NCBI RefSeq assembly: GCF_000023825.1
Contig: NC_013061.1
Span: 992,001-1,056,000, forward strand
Reading direction: 5' to 3'
Length of the DNA: 64,000 nt
From: Pedobacter heparinus DSM 2366
GTDB lineage: Bacteria; Bacteroidota; Bacteroidia; Sphingobacteriales; Sphingobacteriaceae
Part shown: piece after piece, positions 40,795 to 49,981 of the stretch
How the letters are laid out: each line of letters begins with the position of its first letter
Numbering within the stretch: position 1 is the first letter of the stretch
The notes under the pieces: model-generated
The model's input: only the letters and a program-made list of their open reading frames with translations
The model's database searches: none
What the model was told of the DNA's origin: nothing
Translations under genes and position numbers: made by a program

Positions 40795-41576
40795 TCGGGG
40801 AGATGATCCTTTAGGACAACCCATACCGGTGCGTGGTCGCTGGAATGGTCCCAGCCGCGTACATGTTTGTCAACACCAGCCGCGTCCAGCCTGTCTACCA
40901 ATTTGTCATTCAGCAAAAAGTGATCGAGCCGCAGGCCAGCATCACGATGATAGGCATTGCGCAGGTAATCCCAAAAAGTATAAATGCGATCCTTGGGATA
41001 AAGCTTTCTAAAGGCATCGGTCCAGCCTTGCTTTAAAAGTGCAGTCCATAATTTTCGCGCTTCGGGACGGAACAATGCATTTTCCAGGTATTTTTCTGGC
41101 TTATACGTGTCCAGATCAGTGGGTATAATGTTGTAGTCGCCAACCAGGGCTACAGGCAAACCAAATGCATTCAGCTTTGCTGCATGTTTAGTAAGCCTTT
41201 TGATCCAGTTGAGTTTATACTCAAACTTAGGTCCGGGAAAGGGGTTGCCGTTTGGCAGGTATAAACAACCAATCACAACGCCATTTATAAATGCCTCAAT
41301 ATATCGGCTGTGCAAATCTTCAGGATCTCCTTCTAAGCCCCGCCGGGTTTCCTTGATCTCAGCGTACCGGGATAGGATAGCCACCCCGTTCCAACTCTTT
41401 TGTCCATGCCAGATGGCGTGATACCCGGCATCCAGCAGCAGCTGAGCGGGGAACCTGTTATCTGGCGCTTTAAGCTCCTGCAAACATACCACATCGGGCC
41501 GGGCCTCTTTAAGCCAGCGTAGTAAATTGTCCAGACGCGCGTTGATACCGTTGATGTTATAGCTTGCGATCTTCAT
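40782..41576 (-). CDS. xth: Exodeoxyribonuclease III (AP endonuclease family)
   Basis: A 264-residue exonuclease III/AP endonuclease of base-excision repair. The family motifs are ASYNINGINAR at the start, VVCLQELKAPD with the metal Glu, GWDHSSDHAPVWV with the catalytic Asp-His, and LVGDYNIIPTD. It acts on abasic sites and 3'-blocked ends. Its 3' end overlaps the convergent kinase gene by 13 bases. GC content is somewhat higher than in neighbouring genes. Confidence 0.92.
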   Translation of the reverse strand: MKIASYNINGINARLDNLLRWLKEARPDVVCLQELKAPDNRFPAQLLLDAGYHAIWHGQKSWNGVAILSRYAEIKETRRGLEGDPEDLHSRYIEAFINGVVIGCLYLPNGNPFPGPKFEYKLNWIKRLTKHAAKLNAFGLPVALVGDYNIIPTDLDTYKPEKYLENALFRPEARKLWTALLKQGWTDAFRKLYPKDRIYTFWDYLRNAYHRDAGLRLDHFLLNDKLVDRLDAAGVDKHVRGWDHSSDHAPVWVVLKDHLPDQAK

Positions 41577-41598
41577 CTTTTACTTGAAAGGGTTAGCA

Positions 41599-42150
41599 TC
41601 ACCCGGCGCCCCGCTCATAATAAAGCGTTACTGCACCACCGCTAAAAGTTTTTGTCTTTATCAATTTAAGAATGGTCCTGTCTTTTAGGTTTTCAAATAA
41701 TGGCAAACCTGCTCCCGCTATAACAGGGTAAATACAAAGCTGCAACTCATCAATCAAATTAAGTTTCATGAGCTGTATAATTAAACTCCGGCTGCCCACT
41801 AAAATGTCTTTACCCGATTGTTGTTTGAGTTCTAAAACTTCTTCTTCAAGAGTTCGATCTGACAATTGAGCACTGTCCCAGTCTGTGCTTTTAAGCGTAT
41901 TTGAAAAAACAATTTTTGGAATTTTGTCTATAGCAATGGCAAAATCATTCATTGATTTTTCATCGGAAGGATTTTTTAACAGTGTTTGCCAAAATTGCAT
42001 GAGTTGATAGGTTATCCTTCCATATAGAATGCTGCCTGCGTTATTTAGCAGGTTAGTATAATGATAGTGTATTTCTTCGTCGGGAATTCCTGCTGTATGG
42101 TCACAAATTCCGTCAAGTGTCATATTGAATGCGGCAATTACTTTTCTCAT
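41599..42150 (-). CDS. Dihydrofolate reductase-like protein (RibD C-terminal family)
   Basis: A 183-residue protein of the RibD C-terminal/dihydrofolate reductase-like family. It starts MRKVIAAFNMTLDGICD and has the NADPH-site-like DILVGSRSLIIQLMKLNLIDEL, then YPVIAGAGLPLFE. Many Bacteroidota carry such single-domain reductases of unknown substrate, and true folate reduction is not implied. It lies on the same strand as xth, 22 bases upstream, and is probably co-transcribed. Confidence 0.85.
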   Translation of the reverse strand: MRKVIAAFNMTLDGICDHTAGIPDEEIHYHYTNLLNNAGSILYGRITYQLMQFWQTLLKNPSDEKSMNDFAIAIDKIPKIVFSNTLKSTDWDSAQLSDRTLEEEVLELKQQSGKDILVGSRSLIIQLMKLNLIDELQLCIYPVIAGAGLPLFENLKDRTILKLIKTKTFSGGAVTLYYERGAG

Positions 42151-42317
42151 TGTACTTTGTTTTAAATCAATTCCTTATTCTAATCTATATATCCAAAATC
42201 CCACCCGTAGCGGGTAGTGTCTCTTAGGTTAATGATCACCCAAATTTAAAAAAGGCGAGTTACACAAATGAGGGGCAAACGCGACAATATGAGGGGGTTT
42301 TACAACCTTGCTTACGG

Positions 42318-42369
42318 AAAATACCTTTTCGATATAGCTGATGAAAAAGCTGCTCCGAAAAGGTATTTT
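42318..42369. terminator. Hairpin downstream of the peroxiredoxin gene
   Basis: The stem 42318-42331 pairs perfectly with 42356-42369 around a 24-base loop, with short T runs on either strand. It directly follows the stop of the minus-strand peroxiredoxin gene, so it probably ends the FAH - M23 - peroxiredoxin transcript. The rest of the 42151-42372 gap shows nothing else I can name. Confidence 0.65.
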
Positions 42370-42372
42370 TGA

Positions 42373-42831
42373 TTAAGCCAGTGCTAAAACCTGTGCTGTT
42401 GAATTTGCTGTATCTACTTTTTTAATGATGTGTGCAATATTGCCCTGTTCATCAATCACAAAAGTAGTTCTTACGGTACCCATATATTTTTTGCCATACA
42501 TATTCTTTTCAGCCCAAACACCATAATCGGTTACTATTTTCTGATCCGTATCGGCCAGTAAAGTAAAAGGCAGGTTGTGTTTGGTTATAAACTTCTGATG
42601 CGATTTTTCATCATCAGTGCTTACGCCTAAAACAACATAGCCCTTAGCAGTTAAGCCCTGGTAGTTGTCCCTGAAATCGCAGGCTTCAGCCGTGCAGCCC
42701 GGAGTATCATCTTTAGGGTAAAAGTAAAGCACAACTTTTTTACCGGCAAATTGTGCCAATGTTACTGTGTTGCCATCCTGGTCTTTTGCAGAAAAGCCTG
42801 GTGCTTTCTGGCCCTCTTTTAATTCGCTCAT
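42373..42831 (-). CDS. bcp: Thioredoxin-dependent thiol peroxidase (BCP/PrxQ)
   Basis: A 152-residue peroxiredoxin Q. PKDDTPGCTAEACDF carries the peroxidatic Cys46 and the resolving Cys51 five residues on, the PrxQ pattern. It reduces peroxides and is recycled by thioredoxin such as the TrxA encoded at 31694-32011. It is the last gene of a tight three-gene minus-strand unit, 5 bases after the M23 peptidase. Confidence 0.95.
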   Translation of the reverse strand: MSELKEGQKAPGFSAKDQDGNTVTLAQFAGKKVVLYFYPKDDTPGCTAEACDFRDNYQGLTAKGYVVLGVSTDDEKSHQKFITKHNLPFTLLADTDQKIVTDYGVWAEKNMYGKKYMGTVRTTFVIDEQGNIAHIIKKVDTANSTAQVLALA

Positions 42832-42836
42832 TGTTT

Positions 42837-44561
42837 TTATCTATAAAAAGTAATTGTATAATTCTTGTTGTTATCTTTCATATCAGTAACAATTACCTCC
42901 AGGGTATGTTTTCCAGGAGGTGTCCTGTCGTCAAAAGTATGCCATAAGGAAGCGGTTTTGGTATCAAATTCCATTAATATCCATTTGCCGTCAATATAGC
43001 CATTAAAGCTTTTAATACCCGAAAGGTTATCCCTTATTTTGAAAGACATTTTGCCAATACCGGCCATGCTTTTGCCATCGGCAATATTTACAGGTATAAT
43101 GGTAGGTGGAATGGTGTCTATCGCAATAAAAAAGCTTCCAAAATTGCGTGGTTTTGCTTTAACATACCCATTTTCAAAATAACCGCCCTGCGACGATCTG
43201 CCTGTATTCACAATCAGCGCCTTTTCCTTGTATTTGTTTAAAGCACTGTCAGCCTTAATCCAGAGCTCGAAACCTGAGTGCAGTGGTGTAAGCGTATTGT
43301 GGATTTGGTGTACTTCAGAATAAGCATTGCCCGGTGGCTTTGGCAAACGTTTATATACAAAATTCAGGTCGTTGTATAAACTGCCTTTAGGGATAATTAC
43401 CTTAACTGCATCATTGTTAAACTCGTTTTGATTTGCATAAGAAAAGCTTAGGGAGCCGGCAGCAGGTTCCGGTACATTGATCACTGCAGCAGCGTTTGCC
43501 TGTACATTAAAGGCCAGGGTGCTTTTATTGCCTGCCCCATCGGTAACTGTATATTTTAATTTGTGCAAGGCCCCGTCGGTAAATTCGATGCGGCCATTGT
43601 TAACCAGGTTGCTGTAAATTTTAAGGGGATTACCAGGGTCTACAAAGCTTTTTTGTATGCTTCGTTTGGTATTCAGATAAGTAGGATAGTCTATATGTGA
43701 ATTAATGGCTTTACTGTTCTCAAAAGAAAATTTTTCAAGGGCGGATACGTAAACCAGCTTGCCATCCAGTTCAAGTTCTATGGAATATACACCATTGGTT
43801 CCTGATGCACCATTGTGCTTATCGGTAGTAATGATGCCAAAGCCCACTTCGCCACTTAAATTAATGGTGCTCACTTTATTCAGGTGGTAAGTGCCTGCCC
43901 CGCCAATAACCTGAAAGTATTGTTTCGGAATAAACTCGTTAAAGGGCCTTTTGTTTAAGCGATATACATACATGGAATAGATAACCGGAGAGATGTTGTC
44001 GGGTATTTCCAGTCCAAATAGCAGCGGGTTGATGGTGGCTTCTGTTTTGGTGTCCCTGATCTCGAAATGCAGGTGGGGGCCACCCGAGCTTCCGGTATTG
44101 CCGGTATAGGCAATTACATCTCCTTTCCGTACCGGTATTTGTATGGAATTTGGAAACTCATCTATTTCGTATGATTTTTTCTGATACTGGATGGCTTTTA
44201 CCTGCTGGGCTATTTTAGGGTTAAAACGTTGTAAATGTCCGTAAACTGAAGTAAAACCATTTGGATGGTTAATGTATAAGGCCAAACCAAAGCCACTGTT
44301 CTGTACACGCAAGCGTGAGATATAGCCATCGGCTATCGCATATACCGGATAGCCTTCGCGCTGGTTGGTGCGGTAATCCATTCCCGAATGGAAATGATTG
44401 GCCCGTAATTCGCCAAAAGAGCCTGCCAGGGCGGGTGGTACAATGTCTAGGGGCGACCTGAAATCTACCAGCGGATATTTGCTGCCACTAAAGATTTGCT
44501 GACTGTATGCGTTTATTGAAAATAAAACGATAAATGCAATAATTATATTTCTTTTAATCAT
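42837..44561 (-). CDS. Exported M23-family metallopeptidase
   Basis: A 574-residue exported protein with a signal peptide (about residues 1-20). The LytM/M23 domain at about 45-180 has the zinc ligands in NHFHSGMDYR (His58, Asp62) and HLHFEI, and TSVYGHL. About 380 residues of beta-rich sequence of unknown fold follow. M23 enzymes cut peptidoglycan cross-links or activate partner amidases. All key zinc residues are present, so it should be active. It is the middle gene of the FAH - M23 - bcp unit. Confidence 0.9.
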   Translation of the reverse strand: MIKRNIIIAFIVLFSINAYSQQIFSGSKYPLVDFRSPLDIVPPALAGSFGELRANHFHSGMDYRTNQREGYPVYAIADGYISRLRVQNSGFGLALYINHPNGFTSVYGHLQRFNPKIAQQVKAIQYQKKSYEIDEFPNSIQIPVRKGDVIAYTGNTGSSGGPHLHFEIRDTKTEATINPLLFGLEIPDNISPVIYSMYVYRLNKRPFNEFIPKQYFQVIGGAGTYHLNKVSTINLSGEVGFGIITTDKHNGASGTNGVYSIELELDGKLVYVSALEKFSFENSKAINSHIDYPTYLNTKRSIQKSFVDPGNPLKIYSNLVNNGRIEFTDGALHKLKYTVTDGAGNKSTLAFNVQANAAAVINVPEPAAGSLSFSYANQNEFNNDAVKVIIPKGSLYNDLNFVYKRLPKPPGNAYSEVHQIHNTLTPLHSGFELWIKADSALNKYKEKALIVNTGRSSQGGYFENGYVKAKPRNFGSFFIAIDTIPPTIIPVNIADGKSMAGIGKMSFKIRDNLSGIKSFNGYIDGKWILMEFDTKTASLWHTFDDRTPPGKHTLEVIVTDMKDNNKNYTITFYR

Positions 44562-44568
44562 TAAAGCA

Positions 44569-45180
44569 CTATTTTATATCAAAATTAAGTAGTTGTTGGC
44601 CCTGCAGCCAGCCTTCCAGTTTATCACCTGGTTTAACCTGGCCAACCCCTTCCGGGGTACCGGTAAAAATCAGGTCTCCCTTTTTAAGGGTAATGTATCG
44701 GGATACAAAAGCGATTATTTTTTCAAAGGAGAATAAAATATCCCTGGTATTGCCATTTTGCCGGGGTTCTCCGTTAATGTTTAAGGTAAAGGAAAGGTCA
44801 GAGAGATCTTTAATGGCTGTTTTAGGAATAAAATTGCTGATGGCTGCTGAATGGTCGAATGCCTTGGCCAGTTCCCAGGGCAATCCTTTTGCTTTATGTG
44901 CACTTTGGATATCCCGGGCGGTAAAATCTATACCCAAACCCAGTTCTTCATAATACTTGTGCGCAAATTTTTCAGCAATGTGCTTTCCTTCTTTTGCTAT
45001 CTTTAATACCACTTCAATCTCGTAATGGATGTCGGAAGAGAAATCGGGAATGTAAAAAGGTTTGTTGTCTTTTAAAACGGCGGTGTCGGGTTTTAAAAAT
45101 ATAACCGGCTGATCGGGTATGGGGTTATTTAATTCTTTGGCGTGTTCTGCGTAGTTGCGTCCTATGGCAATTATCTTCAT
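44569..45180 (-). CDS. Fumarylacetoacetate hydrolase family protein
   Basis: A 203-residue FAH-fold protein. It has IGRNYAEHAKE near the start, the metal-binding HYEIEVVLKI with ExE near residue 51, and the C-terminal DLIFTGTPEGVGQVKPGD. Relatives hydrolyse acylpyruvates or decarboxylate oxaloacetate, and the substrate is not fixed here. It is the first gene of a tight unit with the M23 peptidase (7-base gap) and peroxiredoxin. Confidence 0.9.
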   Translation of the reverse strand: MKIIAIGRNYAEHAKELNNPIPDQPVIFLKPDTAVLKDNKPFYIPDFSSDIHYEIEVVLKIAKEGKHIAEKFAHKYYEELGLGIDFTARDIQSAHKAKGLPWELAKAFDHSAAISNFIPKTAIKDLSDLSFTLNINGEPRQNGNTRDILFSFEKIIAFVSRYITLKKGDLIFTGTPEGVGQVKPGDKLEGWLQGQQLLNFDIK

Positions 45181-45250
45181 GCGGGATCGGTATTTTATAT
45201 GAAATAGCTAACAAGGATTAAGCCATGATAGCATGACATTACAAAAATAA

Positions 45251-45766
45251 TTATAAAACTGAGATTCGTTTTACAACTGTTTCTGCGCCGGACATGATTT
45301 TTAGAAAATATATACCGCTGTTTAAACGGTTTGGAATGGTATAACTTTTGGTTTGCTCACCTGCAGGAATCCGTTCGTTAGAAAGTGTGACCACTTCATT
45401 GCCCAGCAGGTCCATGATTTTTACAGAAAGGTTGGATTCCCTGTCTATACGCAAGATCAGGTTGATCTGATCATCAACCGGGTTAGGATAAACTTTTAAA
45501 ACTGTAAGTATCTTTTCCTGTTTAGGATTGGTTAAACTCTTATTGCCAGAAATTAAATCATTGTATTGCAGGTATCCTACGGCATATTTAGGCTTATAAG
45601 TGGGTACACTGGCTTTAATCTGAGGGGTTTTATTGATTTTTTTTGCCCTGATACTGGTGGTTGAACTGTCTGTCCGCTGACCGAAAACACTAACGCTGCA
45701 CAAAACACTCATGCTTATTAAGCAGGAAATATTCAGGAGATGCGCTATTTTTCGTTGTATCTTCAT
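45251..45766 (-). CDS. Exported protein with T9SS sorting domain
   Basis: A 171-residue protein. An N-terminal signal (to about residue 30) and a short linker precede a C-terminal type A sorting domain of about 80 residues, with KVYPNPVDDQINLIL, VKIMDLLGNEV, GIYFLKIMSG and a final VVKRISVL. Such domains direct outer-membrane export by the type IX system. Almost nothing else remains besides the sorting domain, so the cargo part is very small. It may be a minimal T9SS substrate or a truncated relic. Confidence 0.85.
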   Translation of the reverse strand: MKIQRKIAHLLNISCLISMSVLCSVSVFGQRTDSSTTSIRAKKINKTPQIKASVPTYKPKYAVGYLQYNDLISGNKSLTNPKQEKILTVLKVYPNPVDDQINLILRIDRESNLSVKIMDLLGNEVVTLSNERIPAGEQTKSYTIPNRLNSGIYFLKIMSGAETVVKRISVL

Positions 45767-45944
45767 GTTTGGTAGCCAAAAATATAAATAATAAAATTAA
45801 AAAGTCAATGATTTTAGATACTAATTTAATATTTAACAATATTTAACATGTTTAACCGTTTAATAGCCTTATTGTTTTTTTTAATGGTTTCTGCTGTTAA
45901 ATTTCTTCTTAAATATTAATAGGCTGAATTTTATTTATTTACTG

Positions 45945-45952
45945 TACTTTTG
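45945..45952 (+). promoter_or_regulatory. -7 element upstream of kup
   Basis: TACTTTTG matches TAnnTTTG. It would start a leader of about 80 bases before the GTG at 46039. The leader has a small hairpin around 45990-46012 and a 10-base direct repeat (46012-46021 and 46034-46043) that includes the start codon region. Confidence 0.45.
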
Positions 45953-46038
45953 CGCTCTGATTTTGATGGTAATCTAATCATTTTTAAGAACAAAAACGCG
46001 ATGGTTTTGTTAAATAGTGTCAATTATATTATAAAATA

Positions 46039-47991
46039 GTGTCGAGTCATAAGAATTTTAACACGCTTTCCGCCGGTGGATTATTAGTAAGTTTAGGTAT
46101 AGTATATGGCGATATTGGTACTTCACCACTCTATACCCTCAAAGCAATTTTCAATTCAGTAGTAGGGGGCGGGCAGGAGGTTACATCCGATCTGGTTCTT
46201 GGCGCGCTTTCCTGCATCATCTGGACACTCACCCTCCAAACCACCATTAAGTATGTTGTTATTACATTAAGGGCCGATAATAAAGGTGAGGGTGGTATAT
46301 TTTCATTGTATTCCCTGGTGCGTAAAAACGCCAAATGGCTGGTCATCCCTGCCGTCGTTGGTGGATGTGCCTTATTGGCAGATGGAATTATCACCCCAAG
46401 TATTACCGTAACTTCGGCCATAGAGGGTTTGCAGTTAAAATTTCCTACAGTAAGTGTTATTCCTATTGTACTGGCCATCATTACTGGACTGTTTGTAATA
46501 CAGCAGTTTGGTACCAACCTGGTTGGAAAGCTTTTTGGCCCCATCATGTTTCTCTGGTTTGGTGCACTGGGATTGGTAGGTATCTTATTTGTGGTGCAGG
46601 ATTTTAGCATTTTTAAAGCCCTTAACCCATATTATGCATTTAATTTACTGGTAAACAATCCTATGGCCATGCTCATTTTGGGTGGTGTATTTTTATGTAC
46701 TACAGGAGCCGAGGCACTCTATTCAGATATGGGGCATTGTGGCCGCTCCAACATCAGGGTAAGCTGGATCTTTGTTAAGATCATGCTGATCCTGAATTAC
46801 CTGGGACAAGGTGTATGGATTTTACATCATGGCAATTATGATACGGGTTTAAACCCCTTTTTCGAGATAGTCCCACCTTCTTATCTGTTGTTTATGGTTG
46901 CGCTTGCTACTGTGGCTGCAGTAATTGCCAGCCAGGCCATGATCACAGGTTCCTTTACCCTGATCTCTGAAGCGGTAAGATTAAACCTATGGCCCAAAGT
47001 ACGGATCAACTATCCAAGTAACCAAAAAGGGCAGATCTATGTACCATCCATCAACTGGATCCTCTGGGCAGGATGTATTGCCATAGTTTTAATCTTCAAA
47101 AATTCAGGCGCAATGGAGGGGGCTTATGGTTTGGCCATTAACCTCACTTTCCTCTCTACCACTATATTGATCGCTGCGTACATGAAACGCAAAAAGGTAC
47201 CGGTATACGTTATTGGCATTTTCCTGTTCATCTATGTACTGCTCGAAATGACATTTTTAGTAGGTAACATGGCTAAGTTCCTTCATGGTGGCTGGGTAAC
47301 TGTTTTAATTGGTTCTGCACTGTTTACCGTAATGTGGAGCTGGTATGTATCCCGGAAAATTAAAAACAGGTTTGTTAAATATGTGGAGATTGAAGACTAT
47401 TACCAGATCATTAAAGAATTGAGTGAAGACATTTCTGTTCCAAAATATTCCTCTCAGCTGGTTTACCTGACCAGTGCCAATTTTAAAACAGAAATTGAAT
47501 CTAAGATCATTTATTCCATCATTCAGAAAGAACCAAAAAGGGCTGATGTATATTGGCTGGTACACGTTGATGTGGTTGATGAGCCTTTTACAAGAGATTA
47601 TAAAGTTGAATTTCTGATCCCTGGTAAACTGATCCGTATCGATTTTAAACTGGGTTTCAGGGTAGAGCAGCGGGTTAACCTTTTGTATAGAAAAGTGATT
47701 GAAGAACTGGTTAAAAATGGAGAAGTAGACATTACCAGCCAGTACACCTCATTAAACAAGCATAAAATTGCAGGCGATTTCAGGTTTGTACTGTTGGAAA
47801 AACATTTGTCCAAGTTCTCTAAGCTGAGCCTTTATGAGCGTACCATCATGGATTATTATTTCATACTAAAACGCTTAAGCCTTTCGGAAGAGAGGAGTTT
47901 TGGCCTGGATTCCAGTTATGTTGATGTAGAAAAGGTACCACTTATTTTTGTTACACCGGATGATATAGAACTGAACCGCTTACCGGTTTAG
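46039..47991 (+). CDS. kup: KUP family potassium transporter (GTG start)
   Basis: A 650-residue K+ uptake permease. The N-terminal block GIVYGDIGTSPLYTLKAIF is the KUP signature. About twelve membrane helices extend to residue 435 or so, followed by a cytosolic C-terminal domain of about 210 residues. GEGGIFSLYSLV and TTGAEALYSDMGHCG are further family blocks. Transport is proton-coupled K+ import across the inner membrane. The start is a GTG. It is a single-gene unit. Confidence 0.95.
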   Translation: MSSHKNFNTLSAGGLLVSLGIVYGDIGTSPLYTLKAIFNSVVGGGQEVTSDLVLGALSCIIWTLTLQTTIKYVVITLRADNKGEGGIFSLYSLVRKNAKWLVIPAVVGGCALLADGIITPSITVTSAIEGLQLKFPTVSVIPIVLAIITGLFVIQQFGTNLVGKLFGPIMFLWFGALGLVGILFVVQDFSIFKALNPYYAFNLLVNNPMAMLILGGVFLCTTGAEALYSDMGHCGRSNIRVSWIFVKIMLILNYLGQGVWILHHGNYDTGLNPFFEIVPPSYLLFMVALATVAAVIASQAMITGSFTLISEAVRLNLWPKVRINYPSNQKGQIYVPSINWILWAGCIAIVLIFKNSGAMEGAYGLAINLTFLSTTILIAAYMKRKKVPVYVIGIFLFIYVLLEMTFLVGNMAKFLHGGWVTVLIGSALFTVMWSWYVSRKIKNRFVKYVEIEDYYQIIKELSEDISVPKYSSQLVYLTSANFKTEIESKIIYSIIQKEPKRADVYWLVHVDVVDEPFTRDYKVEFLIPGKLIRIDFKLGFRVEQRVNLLYRKVIEELVKNGEVDITSQYTSLNKHKIAGDFRFVLLEKHLSKFSKLSLYERTIMDYYFILKRLSLSEERSFGLDSSYVDVEKVPLIFVTPDDIELNRLPV

Positions 47992-48100
47992 GGAATCATA
48001 ATTAAAGGTAGTTCTATTTTCAAGTTTATTCCAAACGATAGAGTTGGGTTGTTTTTCCCAATCCCAATTTATATAAGTTTGGCTGTTTAATGTATGGTTT

Positions 48101-48652
48101 TTACTTTTGAAGGGCCTGGATTTCTTCTTGACTTAAGCCTGTTGCTTCAGAAATGATGTTGAGATCAATGTTCTTTGCTAATAAAGCTGTTGCAACTTCA
48201 ATAACTTTTTTGTGTTTTGCTTCTTCTACAGCATAATCCAACACATTTTTACTGTCCCATTTCTGCTTTAAACTTGTATTGTACATATCTCTTTCCTCCT
48301 TAGTCAGGTTGGCGTATTTAGCTAATGCAAAAAACTGATCAAATTCCGGGCCGGATAAATATGCAGGACGCTGTTTAAATTCTGTTAAATGTTTTAATGC
48401 ATATAACCATTTATCCAGTTCTGTATGCAGTTCATGAGGCTTCTTCACAAAGTTAAGCATCTCTATAAATATAAAGCTGAGTTTATCGTAAAATATTTTT
48501 CCTGTATGCCTGTTGGCCAGGCATATATCCTGCAGGTATTCATATCTGGGGGTGTCGGGGAGGTTAAAGTTTTCCAGGAAGGCCAGCAGGTAAACTTCTG
48601 AGATGTTATAAGCCTCTGAAGAGTATGATTTTTTAAGGAGCCAAAATGGCAC
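48101..48652 (-). pseudogene. Rpn-family remnant lacking the nuclease core
   Basis: A 183-residue reading frame matching the second half of Rpn (PD-(D/E)XK nuclease family transposase) proteins: SEVYLLAFLENF, then HTGKIFYDKL and ELDKWLYALKHL, and the C-terminal segment LTKEERDMYN to SQEEIQALQK. The N-terminal 115 or so residues, with FIDPL...GFKRLF and the catalytic Asp and ExQ/K, are missing. It is therefore probably an inactive fragment. It lies 112 bases downstream of a complete relative on the same strand. A retained regulatory role of the C-terminal part cannot be excluded. Confidence 0.75.
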
Positions 48653-48764
48653 CTTGAAAACAAGGAGAGAATGTCAAATGGATTGGTTGTAACAAATAAA
48701 TAAAACATTTTCCTTTAATAGAAAGTGGTATAAGCAGGAAAGTTTATACCCCTTAAGACCTAAT

Positions 48765-49697
48765 TTACAGATTTTTTATTTCTGTAATGCTGAGTTCGGT
48801 TAGTTCCTGGATTTCTGTAAATGGAACTCCTTTGTTTTTAAGCTTGATGGCTATTTGCGCTGCTTTTTGATGAGCTCCTCTGGTTTCTCCCTCTTCGCGC
48901 CCCATTATCTTTGCCCCGTCAATTGCATAGTAGTAATCCCAGCGGGCTTTAGTTTTTGCACTAATCATATTCTTTTCCTCCTTTGTTAAGTTAATGTATC
49001 TGGCAGCCTGGCAAAACTGGAGCAATTGGGGCTCTGTAAATGCAGCAGGTGCCTGTTTTAAATGTTTCAGGTTTTTGAGGGCGTAAATCCATTTTTCCAG
49101 GTCGGTTTCCAGCTGGTTTTCTGTTTTTTTAAAGCTGAGCAGTTCAATGTAGGTAAAACGCAATCTTTCGTTAAATACCTTTCCTGTATCTGTATTGACT
49201 AGTGCTATATCATGCAGCCATTTACCTTTGTTTCCGGCATTAATAGTAAATTTTTCAAGCAATGCAATTACATATACATCTTTCAGGGAGTATGCCCATT
49301 CTTTGCGATTGCCGTGTGGCGCCTGTTCGGTAATAAGCCTGGAGGCATAAAACAGGGATCGTTCCTTAAAGTTTTGATTCCAGCTTTTTTGCATTTCGAC
49401 CAGAAAGAAAGCCCCAATCTGGTCTTTGCATACGATATCAATTATCACTCCGCCTTCTTCCTGGGTTTCGCCGGGATATTCGTTCTTTAGAAATTCGAGC
49501 GATACAACCTCACGTTTTCCTTTGAGTACATGGTTCAGGAAAGTTATGGTAATGTCTTTGTTCTGCTCGGCACTAAACAGGCGTTTGAAGCCCAGGTCTT
49601 CCAGCGGATCAATAAAATAAGGCCTGCCGTCCTGGCCTTTGCTGTAAACAACAACAGGTTCGGCAAGCAGATCTTCTGTAGCATCTTCTCTGCGCAT
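48765..49697 (-). CDS. Rpn family PD-(D/E)XK nuclease
   Basis: A 310-residue complete Rpn-family protein. The N-terminal family block YFIDPLEDLGFKRLFSAEQNK is at about residues 27-47. The nuclease core follows: IDIVCKDQIGAFFLVEMQKSW, with the catalytic Asp, Glu and Gln/Lys. The C-terminal helical segment ends in a small domain (TEIQELTELSITEIKNL). Rpn proteins are RecA-independent DNA nucleases, and enterobacterial members act as phage-defence toxins controlled by their own C-terminal part. It is 39% to 45% alike by eye to the gene at 58812-59663, a rough impression only. Confidence 0.85.
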   Translation of the reverse strand: MRREDATEDLLAEPVVVYSKGQDGRPYFIDPLEDLGFKRLFSAEQNKDITITFLNHVLKGKREVVSLEFLKNEYPGETQEEGGVIIDIVCKDQIGAFFLVEMQKSWNQNFKERSLFYASRLITEQAPHGNRKEWAYSLKDVYVIALLEKFTINAGNKGKWLHDIALVNTDTGKVFNERLRFTYIELLSFKKTENQLETDLEKWIYALKNLKHLKQAPAAFTEPQLLQFCQAARYINLTKEEKNMISAKTKARWDYYYAIDGAKIMGREEGETRGAHQKAAQIAIKLKNKGVPFTEIQELTELSITEIKNL

Positions 49698-49981
49698 GAC
49701 TAGATTGTTTTAAGCAAAAGTAAATCATTTCTATCGTATTTACAAGTTAAAATACACTTTAATGATTTAATATTTCTTTATGATTAATGCTTTGAGGTTT
49801 ATTTCGGAATTCTGGAGCAGAATTCAAAAATTTGATGCTGTAAACGCAGAGGGTAGCATACCTCATCATCGATTCATTTATCTATTATTGAATTATTAGC
49901 TAAATAATTTTCAATTATTTTGTTTTTTGAATTAAATTCTTAAAATTTGAATTAATCAGATAACCAAGACGCTACTCCTTC

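Noticed and set aside
45953..46038. Riboswitch in the kup leader (c-di-AMP type)
   Set aside because: The leader is short and AT-rich, with only one small hairpin. No ydaO-type conserved motifs were seen.
48765..49697. Insertion sequence, because Rpn proteins are often named transposases
   Set aside because: No terminal inverted repeats or target duplications are seen around any Rpn copy. The family are nucleases.
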